From Actinostola sp. cb2023 (lineage: Eukaryota > Cnidaria > Anthozoa > Actiniaria > Actinostolidae), in assembly GCA_033675265.1 (NCBI GenBank), contig JAUJYZ010001484.1, forward strand, positions 186,001 through 250,000: a stretch of 64,000 nucleotides of DNA. The letters run 5' to 3'. Below are positions 44,371 through 55,938 of this stretch, piece by piece. A program made the position numbers and the translations under genes. Numbering within the stretch: the first letter of the stretch is position 1; every line of letters starts with the position of its first letter. The notes under the pieces were generated by a model. The model saw only the letters and a program-made list of their open reading frames with translations. It did no database searches and was not told the DNA's origin.

Positions 44371-45400
44371 TAACTTAGTATCCAAGCGTTTCACATGGAA
44401 AGGATACGCTCAAGGATCAGTTTCAAACACTAGTAAAGCCTTACAGAGACGGTTGGATTACTTTTATATCTCGGACTCATTGCAACCTTCAGTAACAAAT
44501 GCGGACATTGTTCCTGCTCTTACATTAAGTTTAAAATCTCTACCTAACAAAACCTATGGTCCTTCCTTTTGGAAAATGAATAATTTGTTACTTTAGGACC
44601 AAAAAATATACTGACATGATACACAAATTAATAGGCAATATATCCAGAAAGATTTTAACAGAAACAATATATCAAATCCGCATCTTCGCTGGGAGCTTCT
44701 ACACATTATGCTAAAAACAAAGCAAGAAAAAAACATGTGAAAAGCCTATATAGATATAAAATAGAAACTTATCAGAAGATGGGACAACATCGAAGAGGAA
44801 GAACAATCTGAATGGGATTAGTTGGCTAAAAAATAATTTCTTTCAGGTGGCTCAAAGTAGTTTTTTACTGACCACACTTCCACTTTTCATTTGGCGAATT
44901 GATAGACTTATCCTAGACCGATCAAAACGTCTTTTGCACCAGTTACCGGGCAAAGATGGAAATTGAGAATTATGTCAATTTCAGCTCGATCAGAGCGATT
45001 TGATCAGAGCGATTTGATCAGAGCGATTTTGAATAATTCGCATAAAGAATGTATATTCGAATTATTCAAAATCGCTCTGATCAAAAAGTTTGAATTCTGT
45101 CTTTGCTACTTTGCCTTAGTATGTAGTTTATCATGCATATAGTCGCTAGTCTAGAGCTCATCGAAATCTTGAGATATTTTAGAAAAACTGATTTCAACGA
45201 TATTTGTTTATCGTTGCCAAGGAAACCTCGATCGAGCTGAAATTGACATAATTCTAAATTTCCATCTTTGGCCGATAACTGGTGCAAAAGCCGTTTTGGT
45301 CGGTCTAGGATAAGTGTATCACTTCGCCGAATGAAAAGTACAAGTGTGGTCAGCAAAAAACTACTTCAAGCCACCTTAAGTTGAAGAAAAAGGGTAATAA
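44370..45400 (+). pseudogene. L1-type LINE endonuclease fragment, copy A, interrupted by a MITE
   Basis: 44370-44600 matches the end of the endonuclease region in copy B (TCACATGGAAAGGATACGCT, then a Ser/Asn-rich stretch and SDSLQPSVTNADIV). The sequence continues, out of frame, into a 3' part also seen in copies B and C. The MITE at 44845-45376 interrupts it. No reverse-transcriptase domain follows. Confidence 0.6.
44845..45376. mobile_element. 532-bp MITE with about 145-bp TIRs and an inner perfect palindrome
   Basis: AGGTGGCTCAAAGTAGTTTT at the left and its near complement at the right begin long TIRs. Inside, three GATCAGAGCGATTT units lead into a stem where CAGAGCGATTTTGAATAATT pairs with AATTATTCAAAATCGCTCTG. 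The same LINE segment at about 46613-46650 lacks the insertion. Confidence 0.85.
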
Positions 45401-45596
45401 GGGAGCATTCACAAAATATTGTTGGGAGGGGACTGATGAGAATTGGTGCGTGCCCATTTAGCTTTGTCCTTTTGTTCCTTGCCTTTCTCTTTTTATCTGT
45501 GATTTGTGTTTATTTAAAACATGTTAGTACTGCCCAAAAAATGATCAATTACTTTGTTAGGCTTTTTAAGATAGGTAAAATGCTCTGGATACACAG

Positions 45597-46372
45597 ATGG
45601 ATTTTAACATAGATTTATTATCACTCAATGTCCATGGAATGCGCGACTATAAAAAAAGCCGGAAAATGATAAACTGGCTAGTCAAACACAAAGGGAACAA
45701 AGGAATTTATTTCTTGCAAGAGACGCATAGCACAACGGACTTAGAAGGTAAATGGAGACAACGTTTTAGAGGTGAAATCTATTTCACACAGCTCATTGTA
45801 TAGCAAAGGAGTGGCTATCTTCATAGGTCAAAAACTTGATTATAAAATAATCTCTAACAATCAAGATGGCGATGGGAGACTAATTATATTGCATTGTGAA
45901 ATTCAAGGGAAAAACTGTCTTTTCATTAACTCATATGTCCCTAATGAGGAAAAAAATCAAATAACCTTCCTTTAAAGTACTATTGAAAAAATTAAAGACA
46001 TCGACCTGCCAATAAATACACCCATCATTTGGGGAGGAGACTTTAACTTTGTATTAGATTTGGATCTAGAATCCTCAGGAGGCAACCCAAAACTAAAAGT
46101 CGGCTCTATTGAACAGCTAGTCAATTTTGGAAGAATTAGATTTATGCGATATATGGCGGGTTCCGAATCCTAGCACCAAGCGTTTTACCTGGAAAGGATA
46201 TGCTCAAGGATCAGCTTCAAACACTAGTAAAGCCTTACAGAGATGGTGGGATTTCTTTTATATCTTGGACTCATTGCAACCTTCAGTAACAAATGCGGAC
46301 ATTGTTATTATTATTATTGTTCCTGCTCCAGCTACTGACCACTCTGTACTGGTCCTTCCTTTTGGAAAATGA
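45597..46372 (+). pseudogene. L1-type LINE endonuclease (APE) domain, copy B
   Basis: The first piece (45597-45803) starts LLSLNVHGMRDYKKSRK and has YFLQETHSTTDLE, the N-terminal APE motifs (N and QET). The second (45772-45975) has SKGVAIFIGQKLD and LFINSYVPNEEKNQ. An in-frame TAA follows, then IIWGGDFNFVLD (GDFN motif). The third (46127-46372) has RFTWKGYAQGSAS, WDFFYILDSLQ and DHSVLVLPF (the SDH-like end of APE nucleases). The APE domain nicks target DNA for LINE integration. Frame breaks and the missing RT make it dead. Confidence 0.75.
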
Positions 46373-46659
46373 ATAATTCGCTACTTTAGGACCAAAAAAA
46401 AAATTGGCATAATATTAATAGGCAATATCCAGAAAGATTTTAACAGAAACAATATATCAAATCCGCATCTTCGCTGGGAGCTTCTACATATTCTTCTAAA
46501 AACAAAGCAAGAAAAAAACACGCGAAAAGCCTATAGAGATATAAAATAGAAACTTATTAGAAGATGGGACAACATCAAAGAGGAAGAACAATCTCAATGG
46601 GATTAAGTAGCTAAAAAGGAATTTCTCAAGTTGAAGAAAAGGGTAATAAGGGACCATTC

Positions 46660-47100
46660 AGAAAATATTGTTGAGAGGGGACTGATGAGAATTGTTTCGT
46701 GCCCGTTTAGCTTTGTCCTTTTGTTCCTTGCCTTTCTCTTTTTATCTGTGATTTTGTTTATTTAAAACATGTTAGTACTGCCCAAAAAATGATCAATTAC
46801 TTTGGTAGGCTTTTTAAGATAGGAAAAATGCTTTGGATAAACAGATGGATTTTAACGTAGATTTATTATCACTCAACTGGCTAGTCAAACACAAAGGGAA
46901 CAAAGGAATTCATTTCTTGCAAGAGACGCATAGCACAACGGACTTAGAAGGTAAATGGAGACAACGTTTTAGAGGTTAAATCTTTTTCACACAGCTCATC
47001 GTATAGCAAAGGAGTGGCTATTTTCATAGGTCAAAAACTTGATTATAAAATAATCTCTATAAAATTCAAGATGACGATGGGAGACTAATTATATTGCACC
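46660..47100 (+). pseudogene. L1-type LINE 5' fragment, copy C
   Basis: About 400 bp repeat the 45400-45900 segment in direct orientation, with a deletion of the VHGMRDYKKSR part and a stop after the RFRG block. It ends where unrelated sequence begins near 47100. With copies A and B this gives three tandem 5' fragments. Confidence 0.7.
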
Positions 47101-47141
47101 TTTGGTCAGCTGACAATATGTGACGACAGAACTTTCCTGTT

Positions 47142-48041
47142 ATGTCAGCAGAGACCTGCAGCACCTCATATTCCTCTGTCGTTGATATGTCCTTGTTAGT
47201 TACGCAACGTGCAAAACTCAATGAATTCCTTCAAGAGTGCTCTATTCAGCCCTTGGTAAGACCGTTGCTAGATTGGAACGAAGACAGTGAACACGAACAC
47301 GAAGGCAGTACCTTCAAAGAACAACAGAGATTATGACATTAACCATGAAGATCCTTTCCCCTATAAATGCAACGCATTTGTGCGTTGAACTTCAAAAGCA
47401 TGATGGCATGAACATGGCTTTGGGTCTTGGAAAGACTCCTAGTCCAGCGGAGCGAGCTTATTTGGAGGCATTGGCAGAAGCTTATGCAAATGCTACTAGC
47501 TGGGATACCCGTAGACAGGTGTTATCTATAATGGCGGGTGTGGCAAGCTTTAACACCATAAGAGAATACATACCAGGTCTAACCCATTACAGATTCACCA
47601 TTGCTAACCTTCATTGTGTTCAGTATGGGCGTAACGTTCCTGTTCCTACCAAGACCTCTACTAGACAATCAGCAACTTGACCACTTCCTGAGCTTCATAA
47701 CCAGTCCTCATCTGATTCAAGATCTTCCGTACGGCGAAAAGAGCTTAAGCTATCTTCAGGTGAAATCATAGTAGTCCCTAATGTTATTCGTACAATGATC
47801 CATCAGCGAATCGCGATGCAATACACCCATTATTGTTCCGAAAATGACTTCAAGCCATTCAGTAAGAACACGATGTTTAGAATTGACTGAGTGCAGTGCT
47901 TCTGTACGCAAATCTCTGCAAGGTATGGATTATTTCGCTTGCGAAGGAGCACGTGCATTTGATGTGATACTGAGTTATTATCATTGTTCGTTTATTATTA
48001 GAGATATGTACATTTGTAGAACACATGTAGAATACATGTAG
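47142..48041 (+). pseudogene. Cnidarian repeat-family protein of unknown function, fragments
   Basis: Three frames carry the pieces. 47333-47680 has ANATSWDTRRQVLSIMAGVA and IPGLTHYRFTIANLH. 47680-47860 has a block around DLPYGEKSLKLSSGEIIVVP. 47844-48041 has ECSASVRKSLQGMDYFACEG. I recall this set of motifs as a protein family present in many copies in coral genomes and associated with mobile elements, but I know no biochemical function. Helix-rich composition and WDTRRQ/RYRF motifs suggest a DNA-binding part. Frame changes show decay. Confidence 0.45.
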
Positions 48042-49659
48042 GACAGTGACAAGGATTTGTCATCAAGCATCAAGATGGACTTATTCATTTAGATAATAGT
48101 TACCGTTCATTTTTCAATATTCATCTGTATCACTTGTGGTGAACAGATGTGGGGAGTGTGATAATCGTTGAGCATTACGTCATATGATAATTGTGTAATT
48201 TGATAGTCATGTGATTGAGAGTGAGTTGTGCTTAGGTCTTAAACCGAGATGTCGTGTAGATTTTAGTACCGAATAAACGAAGTAAAGATATACAATTCAT
48301 TACACAAGCATTTCATTCACCCAGTCCACGCAGCAGTGCAATTATTAGGATGATTATGAAGGAGAGGTAAAGAACATTTAACAATTTTGATCAACTTTAT
48401 ACCGCTGTTTTATAAAACATTGTCGCTAAAAGCACTCGAGACTGAAAGGAATCATGGGTAATATTGGTTATTTTTATATATAATAACTTCATTAGAGTAC
48501 AAACACTTAAACCGTGCAAAATAAATAGTATTATTTTAATAGTAATAAATAGTGTTATTTATATTGTTTAATTAGTGCTTTTTAGTACTATTTAGTGCAA
48601 AACGGTGCAGGGTTTTATTTTAGTGTACTCATGCACTGGTCACAGCTAGACGAAACAATGTTGCTAATTTAATTTAATTTAATAGGAACTTTGTTGTATT
48701 TTAGTTTTCACCATTTCGCTTCGCTTCACTCACTTTGAATCACTCATTTGCAAAACGTGCAATAAATCTTTGGAAATAAACAACAAGGCAAGTCAAAGCG
48801 TGTCGAGAAATGTTTTAATATGATCACGTACTCAACGTACTCAATATGATCATGTACCCAACAATGTGAAAAAATCTTCCCATCGTAAGGAAATTTGCAA
48901 GAATCTTGTTGTTCCATGTGCTCGACTGAATTTTGAATACGTAATGAGTTCTACTGGAAAGTAAGGATCAGGATTACGGGACTCGGACGGCGAACTTAAT
49001 TCAAACGTGCATTTAAGAGAAGCCGGAATGGATGAGTTGACGTTTGGTCAACCTGGCTTCCTTCAAAGCAACACATTAATTCCTGAAGATATTGCCATCC
49101 CACAGCCCATAATATCCCCAAGAACTGTTCAGCCTCAAACCACCTCTCGCTATGACTTCCGTATGCATCGAATTCCCAATCCTCGAATTGATTTTAGTGA
49201 ACTTCAGCGTCAACAGGCAGTGAGCTATTAATTATCAATAAATTGACTTTGGTCACGTGATTCAAATGCCATTTTTGATATTTGAGGAGAACATTCATAT
49301 GGATATAAAATCGTAGGTTTTTATTGAAATCCTCTTAAACTTTGAAATTTTACATTTCAGATACTATACTTTAAAAAATGGTCGAAAACAGTTTTGCTTC
49401 ATATGCACTTTAAAGAATTGCAGATACACCAAGAAATTTTTTTACTGAATTCAGTCTTCAGATCTCTACTTGCATGTACCTGTTATTGCAAACAAGAAAA
49501 ACTGTCTCCACCGCACAATTTAAGGGCCGACTCTTCATAAACAAAGTCAGATTACCGTGGGAACACAGACATGTGATTGGCTGTACAAAAATAATTGTGC
49601 ACCAGAACAAAATACTTCACTAGCTTGTTTGATTCACTACACATTTTTTTGGCACTCAG
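48042..49659. other. Unassigned stretch with a possible solo LTR
   Basis: Sequence from TGTGGGGAGTGTGATAATCG (about 48147) to about 48310 has an LTR-like look, with AATAAA near its end, but I see no second copy. A 74-residue ORF at 49007-49231 has no motif I recognise. Confidence 0.3.
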
Positions 49660-49842
49660 GTTCTCCAACACATATTCAAATGGCAAACACCTCAAAGAGA
49701 ACCAACTCAAGATGAAGTGATCAATCTTCTCAATTCTAGAATCACTATGACACTTGATATGGAAAGGAAAGTCATTGAACATTCTGCAATTGTGACGTCT
49801 GACCAGCTAGAACAACTTCATGAAGCAATCCCAAATAAGTGA
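49660..49842 (+). pseudogene. Possible PIF1-helicase fragment
   Basis: An open run reads WQTPQREPTQDEVINLLNSR, then EHSAIVTSDQLEQLHEA, ending TGA. The LNSR...AIV pattern resembles a stretch of Helentron PIF1 helicases that precedes the C-terminal motifs. It is too short to be sure. Confidence 0.3.
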
Positions 49843-50250
49843 TCTAAGCAAAGTGACCACATTAGTGAAGACGATTATCCACCCATGGAAAAAAACGATT
49901 AACAGTGATAAGTATATTCTTCATGTTAGTACATGTTCCTATATTTACCATAGTCCATAGCTAACTGTTTATATACAGAAGTTTGAGTTTTTCATTTTAC
50001 ATGTATAATAAGGCTCAGTAGAAAATTGAGCAACAGCAATTGCACTGATTCCGAATGTTTAACTGTTATTTTTAACAACTGAAACAAGTTCAGAATTCAT
50101 TGAAGCTTAAAGTCAAGTCGCTCATATTTGTAATAATATTAGTTGAGTTTCATAACCTTATATTAAGAACATTTCATAACTGTCTATGTATTGCTAATTG
50201 ATAAAATACAGTAGTTGAGTTTTCTCAGTAACTTAACATTATGATCTTAA

Positions 50251-51273
50251 GGTATCATCCTACCCCAAACGACCGACTTCCATTCAACACGCTCTAGCTT
50301 CAAAACTAAGAATTTTAACTCCAACAAAGTATACATTTTCTTATAGCTTAATAAACATAGAATCTTAAGAAAGATGATTTTTTAAGAAAGAGATAACTGT
50401 TAGTGAAATATTCTTTCAAAACCGAAATTTCACCCTATGCAGAGAAAATAAGTTCCTTGACAGCCAAAATTCGTCGGCCGTCGAAGATAAACACGTCAAT
50501 GAGCTTAGTAGATATCACTTGTCAAAACTGTGTCTCCGATTTTTGATATATTGCTCCATTCTTTAATTATCCGGTTTCAAAGTTTGACTACTGTCATAAC
50601 TAGTAACTTCTGTTTATATCAAAGCACAACTTTTAAAAGATATAAAATACCAAAAATCGGAGAAACAGTTTTGAAGATCAATTATCAGACATGGACTTTG
50701 CGAAGTTTCAAATAAATCCGATAAAATCCCTTTGTCCAGGAACTCCAAATGTGAGCCTATTTGTTGGCATTTCGTCTTTTGAGAAAAAGCCGAAAGAAGG
50801 TCAATGTGCCTCTGTTTACATAAGTAGATTAGTCCATTCCATGACAATGGGATCTAATTACTCACTGACAGATGGTGGCCGGATAGTGGCCAGATAGTGA
50901 CCATGATCCAGTCACACAACGTCCTCGTGGTTGTTGCCTAATCATTTCACGCTTGCGGGAAATTACGTACATTGCCAGTACACATTTGTTCTTTGTTCAT
51001 TGGTACAAGTGTTCGTTTTGACGCTGGTCAGTACGTAGTTGAGGTTGGTATGTCCGTTCAATTATCATAGACGTGAGTGCTGTTGACAGCTTGCTTGTCA
51101 ACAACTTTTGTCTTCATATGAAATCCAAAATTCGTGTTTTGATTCTAACTTTGTAGGAAAAAAATATTTTTAAATTCTGTTTTTTGGAGATGATAGATAA
51201 TATTCAATTTGATTTGATTGTCAAAAAATCTCAAAACCGGTGGTTTGAGAGGTTTTTGGGGTAGGATGATACC
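50251..51273. mobile_element. 1.02-kb TTAA-flanked non-autonomous element
   Basis: TTAA lies at 50247-50250 and 51274-51277. The ends GGTATCATCCTACCCCAAA and TTTGGGGTAGGATGATACC are exact complements over 19 bp. The ORFs inside show no transposase motif. This TIR differs from those of the elements at 2875 and 6296. Confidence 0.9.
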
Positions 51274-51277
51274 TTAA

Positions 51278-51889
51278 ATATACTTTGACTACTGCAGAGT
51301 ACGAACGCCTGAAAGAGAAAAGATTTAACTTTGTAACAGTATTTATTTTGAAGCAAGAATTTCGTAATAAAGTTGAGTTTTATATTAACCATGACTCCAC
51401 TATATATGCTATACGGGTATGTGCCGTAGGATAGCGTGGGTATCGCTTTTGCCCTTTCAGACTACGATTTGCCTTTTTGGTCTGGGAATACTGGGATAGA
51501 TACTATAGCAGTATGTGCCACGGGATAGGGTATGGTTTATCGTTTTGGTGCCGTTTTGGTCTGGGATAGGGCATTGTTTTCACAATAACAACACGCCAAA
51601 CTACACCAGCGTTAATTATCATACTCTGTTACAACATACAGTTCACCAAATAAAACAGAAACAACGTACTGTTTAATTACGTTACGTTAGGTTAGGTCTG
51701 TTCGAGTTGCCGTTAATTACGTTGTTAGGTTTGTTGGGATAGGGTATGGAAAATCGCATTTTAGGTCTGGAATAGGGTTTTGAGGTGTGCGAGGCACACC
51801 CCTACCTGAAAAGTTATCCCACCTGACTATTTTTAGTTTCTACATAAAAACGACAAGTTTTTAGTGTTGGGATTAATTATTTATACATG
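51278..51889. repeat. GGGATAGGGTATGG-rich repeat region
   Basis: Variants of GGGATAGGGTATGG and TATGTGCCGTAGGATAGCG recur from about 51410 to 51790. There is no coding signal. Confidence 0.5.
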
Positions 51890-53060
51890 TCAATGGGAAA
51901 AGATCGCAACTTTGCATATCAGGAGGCATTTAAGAACTGGGATTTGTGTGCATTGTGTGAAGAAGAATACAGATGAAACACTAGTTTGTCCAGCAAACAG
52001 TACTAGACAAAACTATGACTCTTGTAAATAACTTGAAAAGTTGATGAAATTGGAAACGTACAAATATCCTTGTCAAGACTTGATGAAGGTGGTGGCATAG
52101 AGGAAACATTGATAACTCACAAGGCAGTGGGGCACAAGTCCTGCTTTAATAAATGCAGTGCACTGAAGTTGAGGAGAGCTCAAAAGAGAACTCGAAGATA
52201 GTGACCTGACAGGAGCTGTAGCTCCAAGTCCTGTAAAAACTCGTGCAAGTCTTGGGGCAGGATATGGATTAACAATAAAAAACTCCCAGCAGGTGCCTTT
52301 TTTTGTGATGGCTGTGAGGGAACACTTCATAGAGCAGCCACTTTGGAGATTGATAGCAAGGTAAGGTCAGCTGCTAAAGAGCTTCAGGACAGAAAGCTGC
52401 TAGCAAAATTTGCAGGAGGGTGATATGCATGCAATTGATGCTAACTACCATGCAGCTTGTTTGACAATCGACTAAGAAGTCATACATTGACCGCGATTGC
52501 ACTCAGGCATCGTTAGAGGCCATTGCATTGGCTGGGCTGAACTGATAACTTACAGAGGAAACAGCAATACAGACAGTGTTCAAGCTTTCTGACCTTACGA
52601 AGCTTTATTCATCTACACTTGAACAACTTGGAGCAGATTACTGTCTCGTTTACCTGATCTCTGTGCATATATTGAAGGAAGGGAGGTCAAACTAGCTTTT
52701 TCTAGAGACATCAGTGCAGCTTTGGAGTTTGCAACAAAAAATAACTGCGATGCAGAAGCAATCCACATGGCGAAAGCTGCTATTTATGTTAGAAGGGAAA
52801 TGCTTCAAAAGCAGCAACACCTGGTTCCTTTGATTTTGACTGCCAGCAAAAAGCAGTGCCTGATTGCTTACTTGCCCTGGTAAACATGATATTAGAGGGC
52901 CCTAATATTAAGTACCTAACTGGTCAAGAGAGGGTAGGAAAAATTTTGCTCTTACTTATCCATGCTGAAACTCGAAAGAGAAAACCCATCGACAAGTTCT
53001 ACAGACTAGGCCTCTGTATCTCGTATGGGAGAAGAATTGCAACAACTGGTTATTACTCCA
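51890..53060 (+). pseudogene. Cnidarian lineage-expanded uncharacterised protein, heavily decayed
   Basis: Scattered blocks in several frames follow the order of a large protein family I recall from coral gene sets. They are a Cys-pair start (CALCEEEY, about 51950), LSRLDEGGG with THKA (about 52075-52130), RSAAKELQDRKLLAKLAGG (about 52360-52420), FKLSDLTKLYSSTLEQLGA (about 52580-52640) and MILEGPNIKYLTGQ to RKPIDKFYRLGLCISYGRRI (52885-53040). No function is known to me. Many stops and frame changes show it is not expressed as a protein. Confidence 0.45.
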
Positions 53061-53064
53061 AATC

Positions 53065-53645
53065 GCTTGTTACATGGACAGCCATCACTGTTTCTAGAGG
53101 AGGACGACAACTACACAGACAATGAATGAGAGAAAGCAACTAAAAGGTTACGTTACTTCAAGACATGCTGTGAGGACGTATGCACACGTTGGTTGAACAA
53201 GTACCTTCACGCCTTGCAAGAACGTTTCACTTCGAGCACCCAAGACACTGGTCAAGCGATACCAGGTAATGACGCAATTGTTCTACTCAAGGATACGACA
53301 AAGAACCGAGCGAGTTGGAAGATTGGGAAAATCGTCAATACTATCATCAAAAAAGAAGGGGTGACTAGAGGATACAAGATCCAAACAGGTAATTGATATG
53401 ATGTCGAGAGACCTCACCAGCTCATGAGTGATCTTGAAATCGGTGGGACCAACCACGAGACAAAGAAAGTGAACGTTGAGACAAGCGATGTTTCACCGAC
53501 AACAACTGATCCTACGAGAAGTCAAACAAGGGAGGGCGAAGCAGATCAAGACGAACCAGCAGTGAGTTCCAACAGAGCAAGTGGTCGCAAGGCAAAGATT
53601 GCAGCAGCGAATCGACTTGTTGGTGCCGCAGCAAAGCGAGCCTGA
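53065..53645 (+). pseudogene. BEL/Pao retrotransposon integrase C-terminus (DUF5641-like)
   Basis: The frame has LHGQPSLFLEEDDNYTDNE, a stop, then KRLRYFKTCCEDVCTRWLNK and YLHALQERF, followed by KNRASWKIGKIVNTIIKKEG and RGYKIQTGN, then an acidic Ser/Thr-rich tail ending in a Lys/Ala stretch at 53645. LLHGxP, the RWxKEYL-like block and NRxxWxxGxI are hallmarks of the domain that follows the integrase in BEL/Pao elements. A TGA at about 53400 separates the two ORFs. No protease, RT or LTR is visible around it. Confidence 0.7.
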
Positions 53646-54092
53646 GCGAGTGTAGCAAGACAGCGATCCTAATTCAGTCAAGTTAACAGATATGGTAGAA
53701 AATTTTGAGATCTGTTCAACATTCCTTTCTACCTCAATGCAGTGCACTCGTCGTCCAGAACAATGGATTGCTTTGTTCTAGCTATCCCAAAATGCATCGT
53801 TCTTCCAAATTCCTTTCTACCACAATGCAGTGTGTGCTTCGTCTACAAAATCTCACAAGCTCGTGCTCGTCGTTCTTTCGCCGCTGAACCTCATGGAGTC
53901 TGCAGAGCGACAACCGGTAAGTTTATGTAATCCTTTAATTACCACAAAGATTGCCTTTTCCAGTTCTTAATTGGAACGATGCGTTCCACTTAACTGCTTA
54001 AGAAAGACCAGTCAGTTCGAGTAAATGGAAAGCGCCCTAAGATTGTGGATTCACCTTGTGCTCTTCTCACATAACCTCGTGCTTTTCAATAA
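53646..54092. other. Spacer with a repeated TTCCTTTCTACC word
   Basis: ATTCCTTTCTACC(T/A)CAATGCAGTG occurs twice, at about 53720 and 53811. No gene is supported. Confidence 0.5.
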
Positions 54093-54961
54093 GTGATACA
54101 AAATTTCGAATCTCCTACAGAACATATAATTAGTAATAGTAATATCATTAGGCATAAAATAATAGATCACAAGAAGGATATAGAACATTGGTTGACACCA
54201 CACAATGGCTCTTTAGAAAATTATCTACTAAAATGGTCGATCAGACAACATGGGGAACAGATATTGAAAGTTTAGCTGCATCTTCATTATTGCAGACATA
54301 TATTTTCGTTTATACTAAAGTAGGTACTGTTTATAAGTGGAATAGGTTTTCCAAATCCATGATAGATGGATCTATGATCAGAAATAAATGTGCAATTTAT
54401 ATTAATCATACTGGTGGAGTGCATTATGATGTTGTACTTAATGTTTGTTCAGATACACAACAAAGTACCAAAAGGAAAATAATTGATCAGACTGAAAACA
54501 ATTGTGAGAGAAAACACATTTGTATGCATAGTATTGGCAAAAGAGCAGTATTTCAAGCTGAGATCAAAAACTCTACTGGATCCCTTAATAAGCAATGTGA
54601 CCAGCCAAATACGTTTGACAAGAACATCAACTATTCCAATAAGCGAAACAATATTGACAATGAAATTAAGCAGCAGCCAATAGTCAAAAATAGATCAAAA
54701 ACTTCAAAAGCTAAGATTGAGTGTAAGACTACAGGAATCAAAAATACACAAACCTTTAGTGATGACATTCAGAGTAATGCAACTGCAAATATTTCAAAAT
54801 TTCATAAGTCTATAAAGTATCTCATTTATCAGTGCAAGGTATACCTAGAAGCATGGCCTACTAAGACAAAGCAAAAATTACAAGATTCTTACATATGTCT
54901 TCGATGTTCAAGAGATAAAGAAACTCCTAAGACATTTTCAATTGGAAATTCTATGATATGA
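54093..54961 (+). pseudogene. Helentron fragment with OTU-like protease and following Cys motif
   Basis: One frame (from 54188) has TTWGTDIESLAASSLLQTYI and INHTGGVHYDVVLNVCSDT, the Asp and His blocks of an OTU cysteine protease. A long Lys/Asn/Ser-rich linker follows. The end has YLEAWPTKTKQKLQDSYICL and RCSRDKETPKTFS, a motif that in Helentrons precedes the Rep domain. The Cys-nucleophile block is missing and the N-terminal part lies in another frame (54093-54275). The fragment ends at the edge of the Penelope-like element. Confidence 0.6.
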
Positions 54962-54984
54962 ATATATTTCTTTGGGCGAATAAC

Positions 54985-55194
54985 TTGAGAATAAATAAAA
55001 TGACGAGAAGTGTATACATATTTTATGACAAATACAGACCTATACATACATTGGGACTGCGAGGCTTCGCTATCTTGGAAATGTTAAAAGGCTTGGTTAA
55101 TAGAGCTTTCATTGTGTGTTCTAATAAAGATATATTAAAAAATGAACTACACCACCTAGAAACAGTTTTCTGCGACATCAATGGATACCCTACC
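54985..55194 (+). pseudogene. Penelope-like element, RT C-terminal part, left of the array
   Basis: The frame reads LEMLKGLVNRAFIVCSNKDI and LKNELHHLETVFCDINGYP, which resembles the segment between RT and GIY-YIG in Penelope-like polyproteins. It is cut at TG (55195-55196) by the Rep/transposase array. The frame resumes right after the array at 63340-63341. Upstream parts of the RT, including the catalytic YxDD, are not present. Confidence 0.65.
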
Positions 55195-55196
55195 TG

Positions 55197-55470
55197 CAAC
55201 CCGAGACAGGATATATAGGGACAAAGGGTACCCAATGGTCAATATCGTCACAAACTTTACTTTGGGCTTCCCTTCCCCTCCCCCCTTCCCCCACGAACAA
55301 TGTTGGTGTCCACGGCTGCATGTCAACTTCCAAAGTGTTCCGGGAGAATCAACATTGTTCGTGGGGGTGAGGGGGAGGGAGGGGGAGGGGATGAATTTCA
55401 AGTCCCTATCAGTCACAGTTGAAACATTGGGTAAAATGTAAAGGTGTCCCAATGAACTTGTCTCAGGTTG
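55197..55470. repeat. R1, 274-bp imperfect palindrome
   Basis: The outer arms CAACCYGAGACA are inverted, and TACCCAATG recurs further in on both arms. CCCCCACGAACAATGTTG (55288-55305) pairs perfectly with CAACATTGTTCGTGGGGG (55350-55367) around a 44-nt loop. The right arm has five G-runs (55363-55390), a G-quadruplex candidate. The design recalls hairpin telomeres or origins. ORFs across it are not credible. Confidence 0.88.
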
Positions 55471-55938
55471 TCTGAAAATGCAATTCCGTAAAAATCGTTA
55501 TTTTGCTCTTTTTTCGGTACGGGAATAATCTAAAACGTTCCTGGACATGAAACGCTCTTCTAGTAATAGTTCGGTGACGTTATTGACGCATCGGGATTGT
55601 ATTTCATGATTGCATGTGTCATGACGTGCGTGATTTAATCCTGTACATGTTTCAAGTTATTGACGTATAGTTGTACGTATTGTATATTTCTCAACTTCCA
55701 CGTAATACAAGTTGTACGTAATCATAAGATAATAATACATAAAGACAACTCATAGAGAACTCGAAAAGTTAGATTTGTCAAATGAACTTGCTTTATAGAA
55801 GTTAAGTTGTAGAGAGAGTGTCACGGACAACAAGACTACAATCTATACATAGTGTCCGTCCGAATCACATTAGCCGCCTTGAGGAAGCCTCGCGACAATA
55901 CAATAATATTTATATCCGAATCTTTGATTACTTTGGAG

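Noticed and set aside
55156..55452. Overlapping ORFs on both strands across R (also at 59128-59388 and 63061-63381)
   Set aside because: They read through a palindrome and C/G runs; open frames on both strands follow from the symmetry.
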